38,164 nt of DNA from Brevundimonas diminuta 470-4 (GCA_000318405.1 KB291783.1:35586-73749); one strand, 5' to 3'; positions 18,134 to 27,131 are shown, counted from the stretch's first letter. Made by a program: numbers and translations. The notes: a model not told the origin generated them from the sequence alone.

Positions 18134-19584
18134 TGTTCTGGCGGGGGGTTTTCGGCTACCTGCCGGCCAATATCGTGCAGGGCGTGGTCGGATTTCTGAC
18201 CATCATCATCTTTACGCGCCTGTTGTCGCCCGAAGATTTCGGGCGATATGCGCTGGCCTATTCCGTGCTGACCCTGGCTCATGTGGCGACGTTCAGCTGG
18301 CTGGAAGCCTCAATGGCCCGCTTCTGGGCGGCGCAGTCCGATGAAGCGCAGATGGCGGGGCATTTCGCCAGCCTGTATCGCGCCGCCTTCCTGATCACCG
18401 CCGTCTTCGTGCCTGTCGTCGGTATGCTGGTGTGGCTGTGGCCCATGCCGGACAGCTTCCGCCTGCCGCTGGCGGCGGCGCTGGCGGGCGTGCCGGTGCG
18501 GTGCTTCCTGAAGCTCGCGCAGGAACGGTTCCGCGCGGCGGGGAATGTCGGCCCTGCCGCCGCCATCGATATCTGGAGCGCGGTCGCCGGGCTGATTTTC
18601 GGGGTCAGTTTGGCTCTGTTGGGTCTGGGGGCCGAGGCCCCGCTGGCGGGCATGCTGCTGGCGCCGCTGGCCGCCCTGCCCTTCATCCTGCCCGCCGAAC
18701 TGCGCGAAGCGAAACGCGGACGGCTGGATCGGCAAAGGCTGAAAGCCTACGCCGTCTATGGCTACCCCATCGCGGTCGGTCTGGGGCTGACCGTGGTGCT
18801 GGCCTCGACAGACCGATTTCTGCTGGCCCTGTTCATGAACGAGGCGGCGGTCGGCGCCTATCACGCCGCCTACAGCATCGCCAACCGGACGCTGGACGTC
18901 ATGTTCGTCTGGCTGGGCGCGGCGGGCGCTCCCGCCCTTGTCATGGCGCTGGAGCGCGGCGGGCGCGAAGACCTTCAGGCCGCCGCGAGAGAACAGGCCT
19001 CGACCCTGGTGCTGATCGGCCTGCCTGCCGCCGTCGGCGTAGCCCTGGTCGCGCGGCCGCTGGCCGAGTTCATGATCGGCGAAGACCTGCGCACGGTCGC
19101 CGCCTCCGTCACGCCGTGGGTGGCGCTGGGCGCCTTCCTGTCGGGCATGACCACCTATTACTTCGGACAGGCGTTTACGCTGGGCCGCCGCACCGGCTGG
19201 CTGCTGCTGGCCATGAGCATTCCGGCGGGCAGCAACATCGTCCTGAACATCGTTCTGATCCCGCGCTTCGGCGTCATGGGCGCGGCCTGGGCGACGGCGA
19301 TCAGCTTTGCACTGGGTCTGGGCGCTTCGATGACCATCGGCCGACGCATCCTGCCCCTGCCCGTGCCGTGGAACGCGCTGGCGCGCTGCGGTCTGGCCGC
19401 CGCTGCGATGGCGGGCGTGGTCCTGCTGCTGCCCCCGCTCGGCGGTTTCGCCGAACTGATGATGGATGCAGGCGTGGGGGCAGCCGTCTATGGCGTCGTG
19501 GCCTACGCTCTGAACGCCGCCGGCGTGCGCGACCTGCTGCGTCGCCTGCGCGGCTTCCTGCAGGCGCGAAAGGCGGCGGCATGA
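18133..19584 (+). CDS. hfsF: Wzx-type polysaccharide flippase, HfsF-like
   Basis: A 483-residue protein of the oligosaccharide flippase/MATE superfamily with about twelve to fourteen hydrophobic helices. Its N-terminus ([38 protein letters not shown]) is typical of Wzx proteins. It would turn lipid-linked repeat units to the periplasmic face of the inner membrane. Its ATG shares one base with the stop of the preceding gene (TGATG) and its stop overlaps the next start by four bases, so it is coupled on both sides. Naming follows the Caulobacter hfsE-hfsF order. Confidence 0.8.
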   Translation: MFWRGVFGYLPANIVQGVVGFLTIIIFTRLLSPEDFGRYALAYSVLTLAHVATFSWLEASMARFWAAQSDEAQMAGHFASLYRAAFLITAVFVPVVGMLVWLWPMPDSFRLPLAAALAGVPVRCFLKLAQERFRAAGNVGPAAAIDIWSAVAGLIFGVSLALLGLGAEAPLAGMLLAPLAALPFILPAELREAKRGRLDRQRLKAYAVYGYPIAVGLGLTVVLASTDRFLLALFMNEAAVGAYHAAYSIANRTLDVMFVWLGAAGAPALVMALERGGREDLQAAAREQASTLVLIGLPAAVGVALVARPLAEFMIGEDLRTVAASVTPWVALGAFLSGMTTYYFGQAFTLGRRTGWLLLAMSIPAGSNIVLNIVLIPRFGVMGAAWATAISFALGLGASMTIGRRILPLPVPWNALARCGLAAAAMAGVVLLLPPLGGFAELMMDAGVGAAVYGVVAYALNAAGVRDLLRRLRGFLQARKAAA

Positions 19585-20513
19585 GCGTCTCCCTTCACGA
19601 CAACACGGCATGGGCGGCGGCGACGCCCGTCCTGTCGGTGCTGATGCCCTTCCTGCGCGACGATCCGTCAGAGTTGCTGCGGATGCTGGACCGCGAGGCC
19701 CAGATCGTCGATGGCCGCGCCGAGTTGATCATTATGGACGACGGCACGGCGGACCCCGCCCTGACCGCGCGTCTGACCGCCCTCATCGACGGCCTGTCCC
19801 TGCCCGCCCGACTGATCACCCTGGGCGCCAACGAGGGGCGCTCCAAAGGCCGCAACCGCCTGGCCGAGGCCGCGCGCGGCGGCTTCCTCCTGTTCCTGGA
19901 CAGCGACATGCGCCCCGACCATCCGCGCTTCCTCAGCGACTGGGTCGATCTGGCGGAGAAGGATAATCCGGCCGTGGCCTTTGGCGGGTTCTCCTTGCTT
20001 CAGGCGCCGGGCGACGCGCGCTTCGCCGTCCATCGTCAGATGGCGGCGCGCTCCGACTGTATCCCCGCCGATCAACGCGCGCTCCAGCCTGAAAAATACG
20101 TCTTCACCTCCAACCTTCTGGTGCGCCGGGACGTCTTCGACACCGAGAGCTTCGACGCCGGTTTCAGCGGCTGGGGCTGGGAGGACGTCGAATGGGCCAT
20201 GCGCGTCTCGCGCCGGTTCGCGGTCACGCACATCGACAATCCGGCCACCCACATGGGTCTGGACACGGTCGAGGCCCTGGCCGCCAAATATGAGCAGTCG
20301 GCGCCCAACTTCGCCCGCGTGGCGGCCCGGCATCCTGATTTCGTCGCCGCCTATCCCAGCTATCGCGTGGCGAAGAAGCTGAAGGCCGTGCCCGGCCTGC
20401 GCCTGATCCGCCCCCTGTTCAAACAGGCGGCGCGCATCGGCCTGCTGCCCCCCCCCGTTCGCGGCCTCAGTCTGCGGCTGTACCGCGCCGCCCTCTACGC
20501 AGAGGCGATATGA
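19581..20513 (+). CDS. GT2 family glycosyltransferase (HfsG position)
   Basis: A 310-residue family 2 glycosyltransferase: N-terminal VLSVLMPFLRDDPSELLRML, nucleotide-binding IIMDDGTAD, metal-binding FLDSDMRPD near residue 115, and a C-terminal FSGWGWEDVEWAMR block like the galactosyltransferase C-terminal motif. No membrane segment is clear. It would extend the lipid-linked repeat on the cytoplasmic face. The start is the ATGA overlap with the flippase gene. By position and length it is the best HfsG counterpart, but two GT2 genes follow the flippase here, so I do not assign the symbol. Confidence 0.82.
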   Translation: MSVSLHDNTAWAAATPVLSVLMPFLRDDPSELLRMLDREAQIVDGRAELIIMDDGTADPALTARLTALIDGLSLPARLITLGANEGRSKGRNRLAEAARGGFLLFLDSDMRPDHPRFLSDWVDLAEKDNPAVAFGGFSLLQAPGDARFAVHRQMAARSDCIPADQRALQPEKYVFTSNLLVRRDVFDTESFDAGFSGWGWEDVEWAMRVSRRFAVTHIDNPATHMGLDTVEALAAKYEQSAPNFARVAARHPDFVAAYPSYRVAKKLKAVPGLRLIRPLFKQAARIGLLPPPVRGLSLRLYRAALYAEAI

Positions 20514-21460
20514 GCCCCGACGTCGCCGTCGTCATTCCGACCCTGCGTCGCCCGGACGAACTGACCCGCGCCTTGCGTTCGGTCTTCGCTCAACAGGGCG
20601 CCGAGAGCCGCCTGCGCGAAATAGTCGTCGCCGACAACGATCCCGAGGCCAGCGCCCGCGCGACGGTCGAGGCGTTGAAGGCTGAATCGCCGGTCCCCCT
20701 GATCTGGACCCATGCGCCGCGCCCCGGCGTAGCCACCGCGCGCAACACAGGCCTTTCCGCCACCCAGGCGCCGCTGATCGCCTTTCTCGACGACGATGAA
20801 GCCGCCGGCCCCGGCTGGTTGGCCGCCCTGTTGCGCGGTCAGGCGGCGACCGGCGCCGACGCCGTGTTCGGCCCCATTCAGGGACGCGTTCCCCAGGGCA
20901 CGGGCTGGGCGACGGCCTATCTGGAACGCTTCTTCGGCCGCGAAGGACCTGAAGGCGATCAGTTGATCGACGAGCCCTATGGCTGCGGCAACTCGCTTCT
21001 GGTGCGTGCGACCGCCCTGCCCGGAGAGGCGCCCTTCCACGTCGGATCGGATCAGATCGGCGGCGAGGACGATGTCCTGTTCGCCGCCCTGAAGGCGCGC
21101 GGCGGGCGGTTCGGCTGGGCGGCCGACGCCTGGGTGGACGAGTTCGCCCCTCCGCATCGCGCGACCCTACGCTACGCCCTGACCCGCGCCTTCGCCTATG
21201 GCCAGGGCCCCAGCCAGACAGCCGCCGAGGCGCGCGACTGGCTGGGCGTCGGCCGCTGGATGGCCATCGGCGCGGTTCAGACTCTGGTCTGGGGCGCAGC
21301 GACCCTCGCCATGACCATTTTGGGCCGCGCCAGCCGCGCTCAGATGGCCGACCGCGCCGCGCGCGGCCTGGGCAAGATCATGTGGATGAAGGGCTTCGAG
21401 CCGCGCTTCTACGGCCAGAGTGAACTGGACCGCCTCAACCGGCTGAGAAAGTCTAGCTGA
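20510..21460 (+). CDS. GT2 family glycosyltransferase
   Basis: A 316-residue family 2 glycosyltransferase with VAVVIPTLRRPDELTRALRS at the N-terminus, VVADNDPEAS, metal motif FLDDDEAAGPGW near residue 92, acceptor-side GGEDDVLFAALKARG near 185, and a hydrophobic segment near 255-270 that may lie on the membrane. It starts in an ATGA overlap with the previous glycosyltransferase and ends eight bases inside the end of the convergent HfsB-like gene. It takes the place that hfsH (deacetylase) holds in the Caulobacter locus. Sugar specificity is unknown. Confidence 0.82.
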   Translation: MSPDVAVVIPTLRRPDELTRALRSVFAQQGAESRLREIVVADNDPEASARATVEALKAESPVPLIWTHAPRPGVATARNTGLSATQAPLIAFLDDDEAAGPGWLAALLRGQAATGADAVFGPIQGRVPQGTGWATAYLERFFGREGPEGDQLIDEPYGCGNSLLVRATALPGEAPFHVGSDQIGGEDDVLFAALKARGGRFGWAADAWVDEFAPPHRATLRYALTRAFAYGQGPSQTAAEARDWLGVGRWMAIGAVQTLVWGAATLAMTILGRASRAQMADRAARGLGKIMWMKGFEPRFYGQSELDRLNRLRKSS

Positions 21461-22154
21461 AGAACCGCTTCAGCAGCTTCGGCGGGCTCCAGGTCGAGCG
21501 GTTCATCACCAGACCCGCGACACGGCCTCCGGCGGCGTCGATCTCCTCGCGCAGGGCGGCAGGCGCGGCCGCGCCGGTGCTGTCCGCCGCCACCACCATC
21601 ACCGTCGAGTCCGCCAGCGGGGCCAGCGTCAGGGCCATGTCGCTGCGGTCCGCCGCCGGGGCGTCGATCACCACAGTGTCGGCATGCGCCCGCAGCCGGG
21701 TCCAATAGCGCGGATCATCGACCGCCTCGACCCGCTGGCCTGCGCGCAACAGCTCCATATGGAAGCGGGTGACATACAGCCGCCCTCCCAGACAGGCCTT
21801 GGCCGTCAGGATACGCCCCGGCGCGGCGGGCTTGCCGTCACGGCCGCGCAACGGCGGCGACACGGCGTAGAAGGCCGATCCGTCCGGCGACGCCCGCACA
21901 GACGACCCCATGCGCCCGAACCGGTCCGGCTCGGCGGCGATCTGCTCCATCTGCCCCTGCTGCGACAGGTCGCCGTCGATCAGCCAGACCGGACGGCGTC
22001 CACGCACGGCGGCCATACGGGCGAACTCTCGCGCCACTGTCGAGACGCCCTCGCCCGAAGTCGCGGCGGCGAACAGGATCACGCGGCCGCGATGCGCCGG
22101 GGCCGGCCCCAGCGCGGCCCACAGGCCAGCCATTTCTGTCGTCAGATCGACCAT
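21453..22154 (-). CDS. hfsB: HfsB-like co-polymerase ATPase with a degenerate Walker A motif
   Basis: A 233-residue CpsD/BY-kinase-like P-loop protein. Walker A' LIDGDLSQ (near 58) and Walker B VVIDAPAAD (near 160) are kept, but the P-loop reads SGEGVST, with valine (codon GTC) where the essential lysine should be. There is also no tyrosine cluster at the C-terminus (it ends RSTWSPPKLLKRFFS). It probably partners the Wzz-type protein encoded upstream on the same strand but may bind nucleotide poorly and is unlikely to be a tyrosine kinase. The symbol rests on locus order. Confidence 0.75.
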   Translation of the reverse strand: MVDLTTEMAGLWAALGPAPAHRGRVILFAAATSGEGVSTVAREFARMAAVRGRRPVWLIDGDLSQQGQMEQIAAEPDRFGRMGSSVRASPDGSAFYAVSPPLRGRDGKPAAPGRILTAKACLGGRLYVTRFHMELLRAGQRVEAVDDPRYWTRLRAHADTVVIDAPAADRSDMALTLAPLADSTVMVVAADSTGAAAPAALREEIDAAGGRVAGLVMNRSTWSPPKLLKRFFS

Positions 22155-22171
22155 GCGAATCGTTTACGCGC

Positions 22172-22185
22172 GCGCCATTTGGCGC
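22172..22185. repeat. Palindrome before the HfsB-like gene
   Basis: GCGCCA-TT-TGGCGC, a perfect 14-base inverted repeat 18 bases before the HfsB-like start codon, in the 84-base spacer after the HfsA-like gene. It could be a regulator site or a small mRNA hairpin limiting read-through. Confidence 0.3.
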
Positions 22186-22238
22186 AACCTAGCACGAGCC
22201 GCCCGCCGGTCATCGCCGCGTATCGGCGTCATACGCGC

Positions 22239-23702
22239 TCAGGCGCTCTTGGCCGGCGCCACGGCGAGCACCGGCGCATTGAGGGTGCGGCTCAGGGTCG
22301 CGGGCATGGCGAAGCCGGGCCGCAGCAGCACCCGCAGCAGGCCGACACACAAGGCGGTGAAGCCGGCGAACAGGAAGACGGCGATCATCAGCGGCGCCTT
22401 CAGGCTCTTGCCCTTCGACGGCGGCTGGGCCCGCTCGATGACGGTGACGTTGTCGGCGCCCGCCTTGACGAGCTCATTGTCGGCGCGGCTCTGGGTCTCG
22501 CGCTGCTGGAACTCGCGGATCGATGCGGTCAGCACCTCGCGGTTGCCCGCCAGGGTCGAGTTGCGCGACTCCAGCTCGGTCAGCCGCGCCTGGCGCGCGC
22601 GCAGATCCGTCAGTTGCCGATCCAGCACAGCCAGCCGCGCGGACAACGCATCCCGCTCGGCCTGAGCGTTGATGCGGGTGGTCTCCAGCTCGACCCAGAT
22701 CGGGTTCGGTCCCGTGCGGACCTCCTTGGCGCCGACCGCCGTGCCGGTGCCCACATAGGTCTGAAGCTGGGCGATCTTGGCGTCGATCTCGCGCACTGGC
22801 TGGGCGTCGGCCTGATAGCGGGCCAGCAGGCTCTCACGCTCGGTGCGCAGCTGCAGGATCAGGTCCTGAGCCGAGACGTTCAGATCCTTGTACAGGGCCA
22901 CCTCCGACGGTGTCCGCGACAACTGGCTGACCAGGGTCGACAGACGCTGCGACGCCTGTTGCAGTTGGGCCTGAACGCCCATCCGCTCGGTGAAGATCGA
23001 CTGATAGGTGCTGGCGACCGTGGCTCTGGCCGTGGCGAAATCGCCGATATTATTGGTGCGAAGGAAGTCTTCATAAGCGCGGTCAGCGTCGCCCAACTCG
23101 TCCTCGAACGTCTGGCGCTGGGTGCGGATGGCCGCCGTCGCGCGGTCCTGGAAGACCTCGCGGCGATAGGTCAGATACTGGTCGATAACCGTGTTCAGGA
23201 CCCGCGCCGACTTGGCCGGATCATCGCTCTTGTAGCTCAGGCCGATCACCGGGCTCAGCGGCGTCACCTCGACGTCCAGCCCCGTGGCGACCGCGCGAAC
23301 CGCCGAGGCCTCGCGGCGGGCCGGATCGGCGGGCGGGGGCGCATCGGGGTTCTGGAAGCTCTCGACGCCCAGGGCGCGCACCACGCGGCGCTTGACCTCA
23401 AGGCTGTTCAGAATGGCGGCTTCGGATTGCGCCACCTCGGCGGCCGAAGGGGGCATCGCCCGCTCGCCCAGGCCGACGCGCGGTTGATAGACGTATTCCT
23501 GGCCCACGCCGACGAACAGGCTGGCGCCGGCCGTGTAGCTCTTCTTCATCGTCATCACGACGGCGGCGCCGACGCCGAAGATCACTGCGAAGATGATGAC
23601 CATCAACAGCAGTTCGCGGAACAGCAGAGCCACGACGTCCATGACGCCGTACCGGGGACGGGTTGCTGTGACGTGCGAACGCATACGGGCCGGATCATCC
23701 AC
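22239..23702 (-). CDS. hfsA: Wzz/GumC-type polysaccharide co-polymerase, HfsA-like
   Basis: A 487-residue inner-membrane protein. The first transmembrane helix (about 25-50) is followed by the Wzz region, a long periplasmic coiled-coil part (about 180-420, many Gln, Arg and Glu heptads), the Pro-rich IERAQPPSKGKSLKAPL motif and a second transmembrane helix (about 443-466). It lacks a kinase domain; the separate HfsB-like protein supplies that part. Such proteins set chain length and link the synthase to the outer-membrane exporter. The listed start is GTG at 23702; an ATG at 23684 is as likely, and neither has a good ribosome site. Confidence 0.8.
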   Translation of the reverse strand: MDDPARMRSHVTATRPRYGVMDVVALLFRELLLMVIIFAVIFGVGAAVVMTMKKSYTAGASLFVGVGQEYVYQPRVGLGERAMPPSAAEVAQSEAAILNSLEVKRRVVRALGVESFQNPDAPPPADPARREASAVRAVATGLDVEVTPLSPVIGLSYKSDDPAKSARVLNTVIDQYLTYRREVFQDRATAAIRTQRQTFEDELGDADRAYEDFLRTNNIGDFATARATVASTYQSIFTERMGVQAQLQQASQRLSTLVSQLSRTPSEVALYKDLNVSAQDLILQLRTERESLLARYQADAQPVREIDAKIAQLQTYVGTGTAVGAKEVRTGPNPIWVELETTRINAQAERDALSARLAVLDRQLTDLRARQARLTELESRNSTLAGNREVLTASIREFQQRETQSRADNELVKAGADNVTVIERAQPPSKGKSLKAPLMIAVFLFAGFTALCVGLLRVLLRPGFAMPATLSRTLNAPVLAVAPAKSA

Positions 23703-23736
23703 CAGTGTCAGACAGGGACACCTTGAAGCGTTGGCG

Positions 23737-23751
23737 TTAACCGCGCGTTAC
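23737..23751. promoter_or_regulatory. CtrA-like box between the hfsA- and hfsD-like genes
   Basis: TTAA (23737-23740), seven bases, TTAC (23748-23751): seven of eight positions of the CtrA consensus TTAA-N7-TTAA, in the 107-base spacer between two divergent genes. No other full-length match was found in the window's intergenic regions. Confidence 0.5.
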
Positions 23752-23809
23752 CCATAAGGCGTCAACTTGGAGGAACTTCAGTTTCGCAATCGATCGGACC
23801 CGGCCGCTC

Positions 23810-24535
23810 ATGGACGTTGATCGCCGCCTGCTTCTCCTGGCGCTGGGCGCCGGCCTGACCGGCTGCGCGTCCGGCGGTCGCAACGGATCGGCCGCCCTGC
23901 CCCGTCCGCAGACGGTGGCGGACCTGCCGCGCGACCTGCCCTTCGCGCCGTGGACCGATATCGAGCCTGAATACCGCCTCTATGCCGGCGACGAGATCGA
24001 AGTCGCCCTGCCCACCGCGAGCGAACTGACCCGCCAGCTGAAGATCGGCCCGGACGGACGGGTCTCGCTGCCGCTCGTCGGGCATGTGACCGCGGCCGAA
24101 CGCAGCCTGTCGGAGCTTGAGGGCGACATCTCGGTCGGCTACGCCCCTCACCTGCTGCGCCCCGAGGTCGAGGTGACGCTGCGCCAGGCCGGTCCGCTCA
24201 AGGTCTGGATCGACGGCGAGGTCCGCAACCCCGGCATGTTCGACATGCCCGGCCAGATCGACGCCTATCAGGCCCTGATCATGGCGGGCGGCGCCCTGCC
24301 GACGTCCAACGCCCGCAACTGCGCCCTGATCCGACGCGGACCGGGCGATCTGCGCATGCTGAAGGTGCTGGACCTGCGCGCGCCGCGCGGGGAGATTCTA
24401 CCCTTACGTCGCGGCGACATCATCTTCGTTCCGCGCTCGACGCTGGGCGAACTGGCGGCCTTCTTCACCCAGTTCCGCGCCGCCCTGCCGATCGGCTTCT
24501 CCTACGCCATCAACGGCGGCTACGCCTCGACATAA
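23810..24535 (+). CDS. hfsD: Outer-membrane polysaccharide export lipoprotein, HfsD-like
   Basis: A 241-residue Wza-type OPX protein. The signal sequence ends in lipobox LTGC (Cys19). A Poly_export domain follows (about 54-130; YRLYAGDEIEVAL, IGPDGRVSLPLVGHV), then an SLBB domain (about 135-215; VWIDGEVRNPGMFDMPG, LIMAGGALPTSNA, LRRGDIIFVPRS). It would form the outer-membrane channel for the polysaccharide. The ATG is the first possible start in frame; no Shine-Dalgarno is obvious directly before it, although TGGAGGAAC lies about 38 bases upstream. Divergent from the HfsA-like gene and separated by the CtrA-like box. Confidence 0.8.
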   Translation: MDVDRRLLLLALGAGLTGCASGGRNGSAALPRPQTVADLPRDLPFAPWTDIEPEYRLYAGDEIEVALPTASELTRQLKIGPDGRVSLPLVGHVTAAERSLSELEGDISVGYAPHLLRPEVEVTLRQAGPLKVWIDGEVRNPGMFDMPGQIDAYQALIMAGGALPTSNARNCALIRRGPGDLRMLKVLDLRAPRGEILPLRRGDIIFVPRSTLGELAAFFTQFRAALPIGFSYAINGGYAST

Positions 24536-24752
24536 TGTGGGTCAGAGCGATACGGCGATAAGTGAAGCCGCTTCATCGTCCATATGGATCGCGAAGCCCG
24601 TCTTACAGGCCCAAGCGAACTTCGCTTCACGACCCGTTGCGGACTTCTCATTCGGACGATGTCGTCAGACCCGTCGCCACTTATGAACCGGTCGATCCCG
24701 CTTCTCATAGCGCCGCAGTTTCGGCTACCATTCCTCATTGATCGGGGAAATC

Positions 24753-25544
24753 ATGACGGACCAGTTGCAGCAAGGCAGGGAAGTAGCATCTGACGTCAGG
24801 AAGCCCGCAGCGCCGACCAGCGTCCCGGTTATTCGTTCAGGGGGATTTCAGCTTGCCAAACGGCTGACTGAGTTTTTCTCCGTCGTCACCGCCGCATCGT
24901 TTGCCGTGTCAATATTCGCAAATCAGGCGGTATTTGATCGTTGGGGTCTGAACTTCCTCCAACTCGCAACGGTCACTGACGTCGTAATGTCGGGTCTATC
25001 GCTTCTCTTCTTTGCCATTCCCTTGGCAATGGCGCTGCTGGCCGCTTGGGTCATCGGAGGTTTTAGAGGGCGGTTGCGCTGGTTTGGCCGGATTGCGCTC
25101 ATCATCGCCGCCCTTGTTTTCGCCCTGGGCCTCTGGGGGTTATCCCAAGGCGAAGCCGACCAAGGCGCAGCGGCTGCGGTGTCCTCGAGCGGCTTCGTGC
25201 TGGTGGGTCTGCTCGGTCAACCCGCTCTGCGTTTTCATAGAGAAAGGAGCCTGCGCGCCGGCATCGCAGCCATCGCCGCCGCTATCCTCGCCGCCCTCAC
25301 CTTGGGCCAGACAGTCGCCTACACCGTGAAAAGGTATGAGGCGCGCGGCTATTCCGCCGACGCCCAGCTCTATCTTCAGCCCGCGATCCCTTCTTGCAAA
25401 GGTCGAGCGCTGTGGGTTGGTGAACGTGCCGTAGTGCTCGACTGCAGCGAACGAAGCGGCCCCCGCAGTATCAGCGTCATCTTTGGACAACAGGATCGGC
25501 TCTACAGAGCTGTGGCGCCCCAACGGGACGGGGAAGTCCGCTAA
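24753..25544 (+). CDS. Orphan multi-pass membrane protein of unknown function
   Basis: A 263-residue protein with four or five hydrophobic segments (about 39-57, 75-97, 105-130, 137-153, 167-188) and a C-terminal soluble part with two Cys (about 213 and 233) that could form a disulfide outside the cytoplasm. GGGGAAA precedes the ATG at 24753, which is preferred to an in-frame TTG at 24738. Codon use is less GC-biased than the neighbours (more ATT, TTT, CTC). It sits between the holdfast locus and tRNA-Pro with no partner gene, and may have been acquired. I recognise no family. Confidence 0.6.
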   Translation: MTDQLQQGREVASDVRKPAAPTSVPVIRSGGFQLAKRLTEFFSVVTAASFAVSIFANQAVFDRWGLNFLQLATVTDVVMSGLSLLFFAIPLAMALLAAWVIGGFRGRLRWFGRIALIIAALVFALGLWGLSQGEADQGAAAAVSSSGFVLVGLLGQPALRFHRERSLRAGIAAIAAAILAALTLGQTVAYTVKRYEARGYSADAQLYLQPAIPSCKGRALWVGERAVVLDCSERSGPRSISVIFGQQDRLYRAVAPQRDGEVR

Positions 25545-25572
25545 CCACCCATAGCTGAAGTTGAAAGGGTCT

Positions 25573-25590
25573 GTTTTGGGCAACCAAAAC
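25573..25590. repeat. Inverted repeat after the orphan membrane protein gene
   Basis: GTTTTGG-gcaa-CCAAAAC, a perfect seven-base-pair stem, 28 bases after the stop. A second perfect stem, GGAAGC-agc-GCTTCC, is at 25614-25628. Neither is followed by a T-run, so they are structures of unknown role rather than standard terminators. Confidence 0.35.
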
Positions 25591-25655
25591 CAGCGCCGAT
25601 TTAAAACTGATTGGGAAGCAGCGCTTCCGCGCGCGGACGAGTGCAAAACTCATCC

Positions 25656-25669
25656 AGCCCAAACGGGCT
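25656..25669 (-). terminator. Weak terminator-like hairpin after tRNA-Pro
   Basis: AGCCC-GTTT-GGGCT on the minus strand, eight bases beyond the tRNA-Pro 3' end. The stem is short and the T-rich stretch (GAGTTTTG) is displaced by several bases. Confidence 0.3.
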
Positions 25670-25674
25670 TAAAC

Positions 25675-25753
<79 letters not shown>

Positions 25754-25821
25754 GACCGACGGAGCGCTCTCATGACACGTCGGCGACGACGCCGCAACGG
25801 CCTAAGCGGCGCCTTAGTCGG

Positions 25822-26304
25822 TCAAGGGCGAAAGAAAGGATGTTTCACCGTGTCGCCCGGCTTGGCGCCGATCTCGTCCGCCCGTCCCGCACGCAGTTCC
25901 AGCACCCCGTTGGCCGCCCCGTTCGAGGGAATCGGCGCCTCTGAGTTCGGCGTCGTGTGGCTGGCGATGGAGACGATGCGGCCGCGCGGATCGATGTAGA
26001 TGATGTCCAGCGAACTGGGCGTGTTCTTCATCCAGAAGCTCTGCTCGGACGCCGCCGGAAACTGGAACAGCATTCCGCGATCGTCTTCCAGCGGCGGGCG
26101 GAACATCAGGCCGCGCGCGCGCTCGGCGTCGTTGTCCGCGATTTCCACCATGAATTTGTGCTCGCCCGTCGATGTAACGATGGACAGGGCTTCGAGCGGT
26201 CGCCCCGCGCCATCCATCGGCCCGGTGCGCGCGCAGGCCGAAGCCATCACGGCGATCCCCAGGGCCGCGCCCAAAGCCAAACGGCGGGTCAGGTTCATCA
26301 TCAT
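25822..26304 (-). CDS. DUF192 family lipoprotein
   Basis: A 160-residue exported protein. The signal sequence ends at ASAC (Cys24 counted from the first Met), a likely lipobox. The DUF192 core is clear: RARGLMFRPPLEDDRGMLFQFP, FWMKNT, LDIIYIDPRGRIV and ANGVLELRAG. The start may be the third Met (26298), because AAGGG is best spaced for it. The gene lies 18 bases after the cold-shock protein gene and is probably co-transcribed with it, a pairing common in alphaproteobacteria. The family's function is not known. Confidence 0.85.
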   Translation of the reverse strand: MMMNLTRRLALGAALGIAVMASACARTGPMDGAGRPLEALSIVTSTGEHKFMVEIADNDAERARGLMFRPPLEDDRGMLFQFPAASEQSFWMKNTPSSLDIIYIDPRGRIVSIASHTTPNSEAPIPSNGAANGVLELRAGRADEIGAKPGDTVKHPFFRP

Positions 26305-26322
26305 CGTCCCTTGCGGACGAAC

Positions 26323-26862
26323 TCAGCCGCCCGGTCTGATATCAGCCACCACGAGGCCCTTGGGACCTTCGGCGAAACGCACGCTGACCGGATCGCCCGG
26401 CAGCAGGTCGTCCAGGCCGCAGCGTCGCAGCGTCTCGACGTGAACGAAGATATCGCCGTCCTGGCCGTCACGCACCACGAATCCATAGCCCTTGGTGCGA
26501 TTGAACCATTTGACCACCGCCGCTTCCAGCGGCGTGTCAGCAGAGAAAGCCTGACCAATGGACGAAGGCCGGATGCTTTCCCGGCGCGTCACAGGCGCCG
26601 CCACGGCCGCATCCAGATCGATGACCGTCACAACCTGCCAGCCCTTGGTCCGCTTGGCGCATTCGCAGGTGATGGCCGCGCCCTCGCCCGCCAGTTCGTG
26701 ACCGGCCTGGCGCAGGCTGGTGACATGCAGCAGGACATCACGAGATTCAGTCAGAGCAGGATCGTCGGGAACGATGAAGCCATATCCCTTGCCCGCGTCG
26801 AACCATTTGACCGTACCCGCGACCTTTACGGTCTCAAGCGTATCGCTGTCTTCGAAACTCAT
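26323..26862 (-). CDS. Cold-shock protein with two cold-shock domains (CspC/CspD-like)
   Basis: A 179-residue RNA-binding protein with two cold-shock domains. The first (about 13-80) has [15 protein letters not shown] and VLLHVT; the second (about 113-178) has [16 protein letters not shown] and IFVHVE, so both RNP1 and RNP2 motifs are present twice. The two-domain form matches Caulobacter CspC/CspD, which act in stationary phase. The start at 26862 (MSFEDSDT) is chosen because the longer frame begins with a sequence unlike the family. It would melt RNA structure in the cytoplasm. Confidence 0.87.
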   Translation of the reverse strand: MSFEDSDTLETVKVAGTVKWFDAGKGYGFIVPDDPALTESRDVLLHVTSLRQAGHELAGEGAAITCECAKRTKGWQVVTVIDLDAAVAAPVTRRESIRPSSIGQAFSADTPLEAAVVKWFNRTKGYGFVVRDGQDGDIFVHVETLRRCGLDDLLPGDPVSVRFAEGPKGLVVADIRPGG

Positions 26863-27019
26863 CACATAACACCCCCGCCCGAACACACCGGGACAGTCAC
26901 CATAACACGGGTACGCCAAGATTGGCAATCTCGCCGCCCATTTTACGCCACATTATTGTCAAGAACGCAAGGCGGCGCGCAACTGCGCGTTGCAAAGGCG
27001 CGCCGAAGGATTCTGACGA

Positions 27020-27131
27020 TGTCGGGGGAGATAAAACTCCGCGTGGCAGTCCCTAGGGGAATCGAACCCCTCTTTTCAGGTTGAAAACCTGACGTCCTAA
27101 CCGATAGACGAAGGGACCGCTGCGCGGAGGA
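27020..27131. repeat. 112-base direct repeat, copy 1, containing tRNA-Glu
   Basis: This 112-base segment recurs at 27279-27390 with a single difference (G at 27030, T at 27289). It covers the tRNA plus 24 bases on the trailer side and 13 on the leader side. The flanks CTCCGCG and CGCGGAG are inverted repeats that would extend the acceptor stem in the precursor. Confidence 0.85.
27044..27118 (-). tRNA. tRNA-Glu (anticodon TTC), copy 1
   Basis: A complete 75-base cloverleaf on the minus strand: acceptor GGTCCCT/AGGGACT, anticodon loop TTTTCAA (anticodon TTC), T-loop TTCGATT and encoded CCA. Identical to the copy at 27303. Confidence 0.95.
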
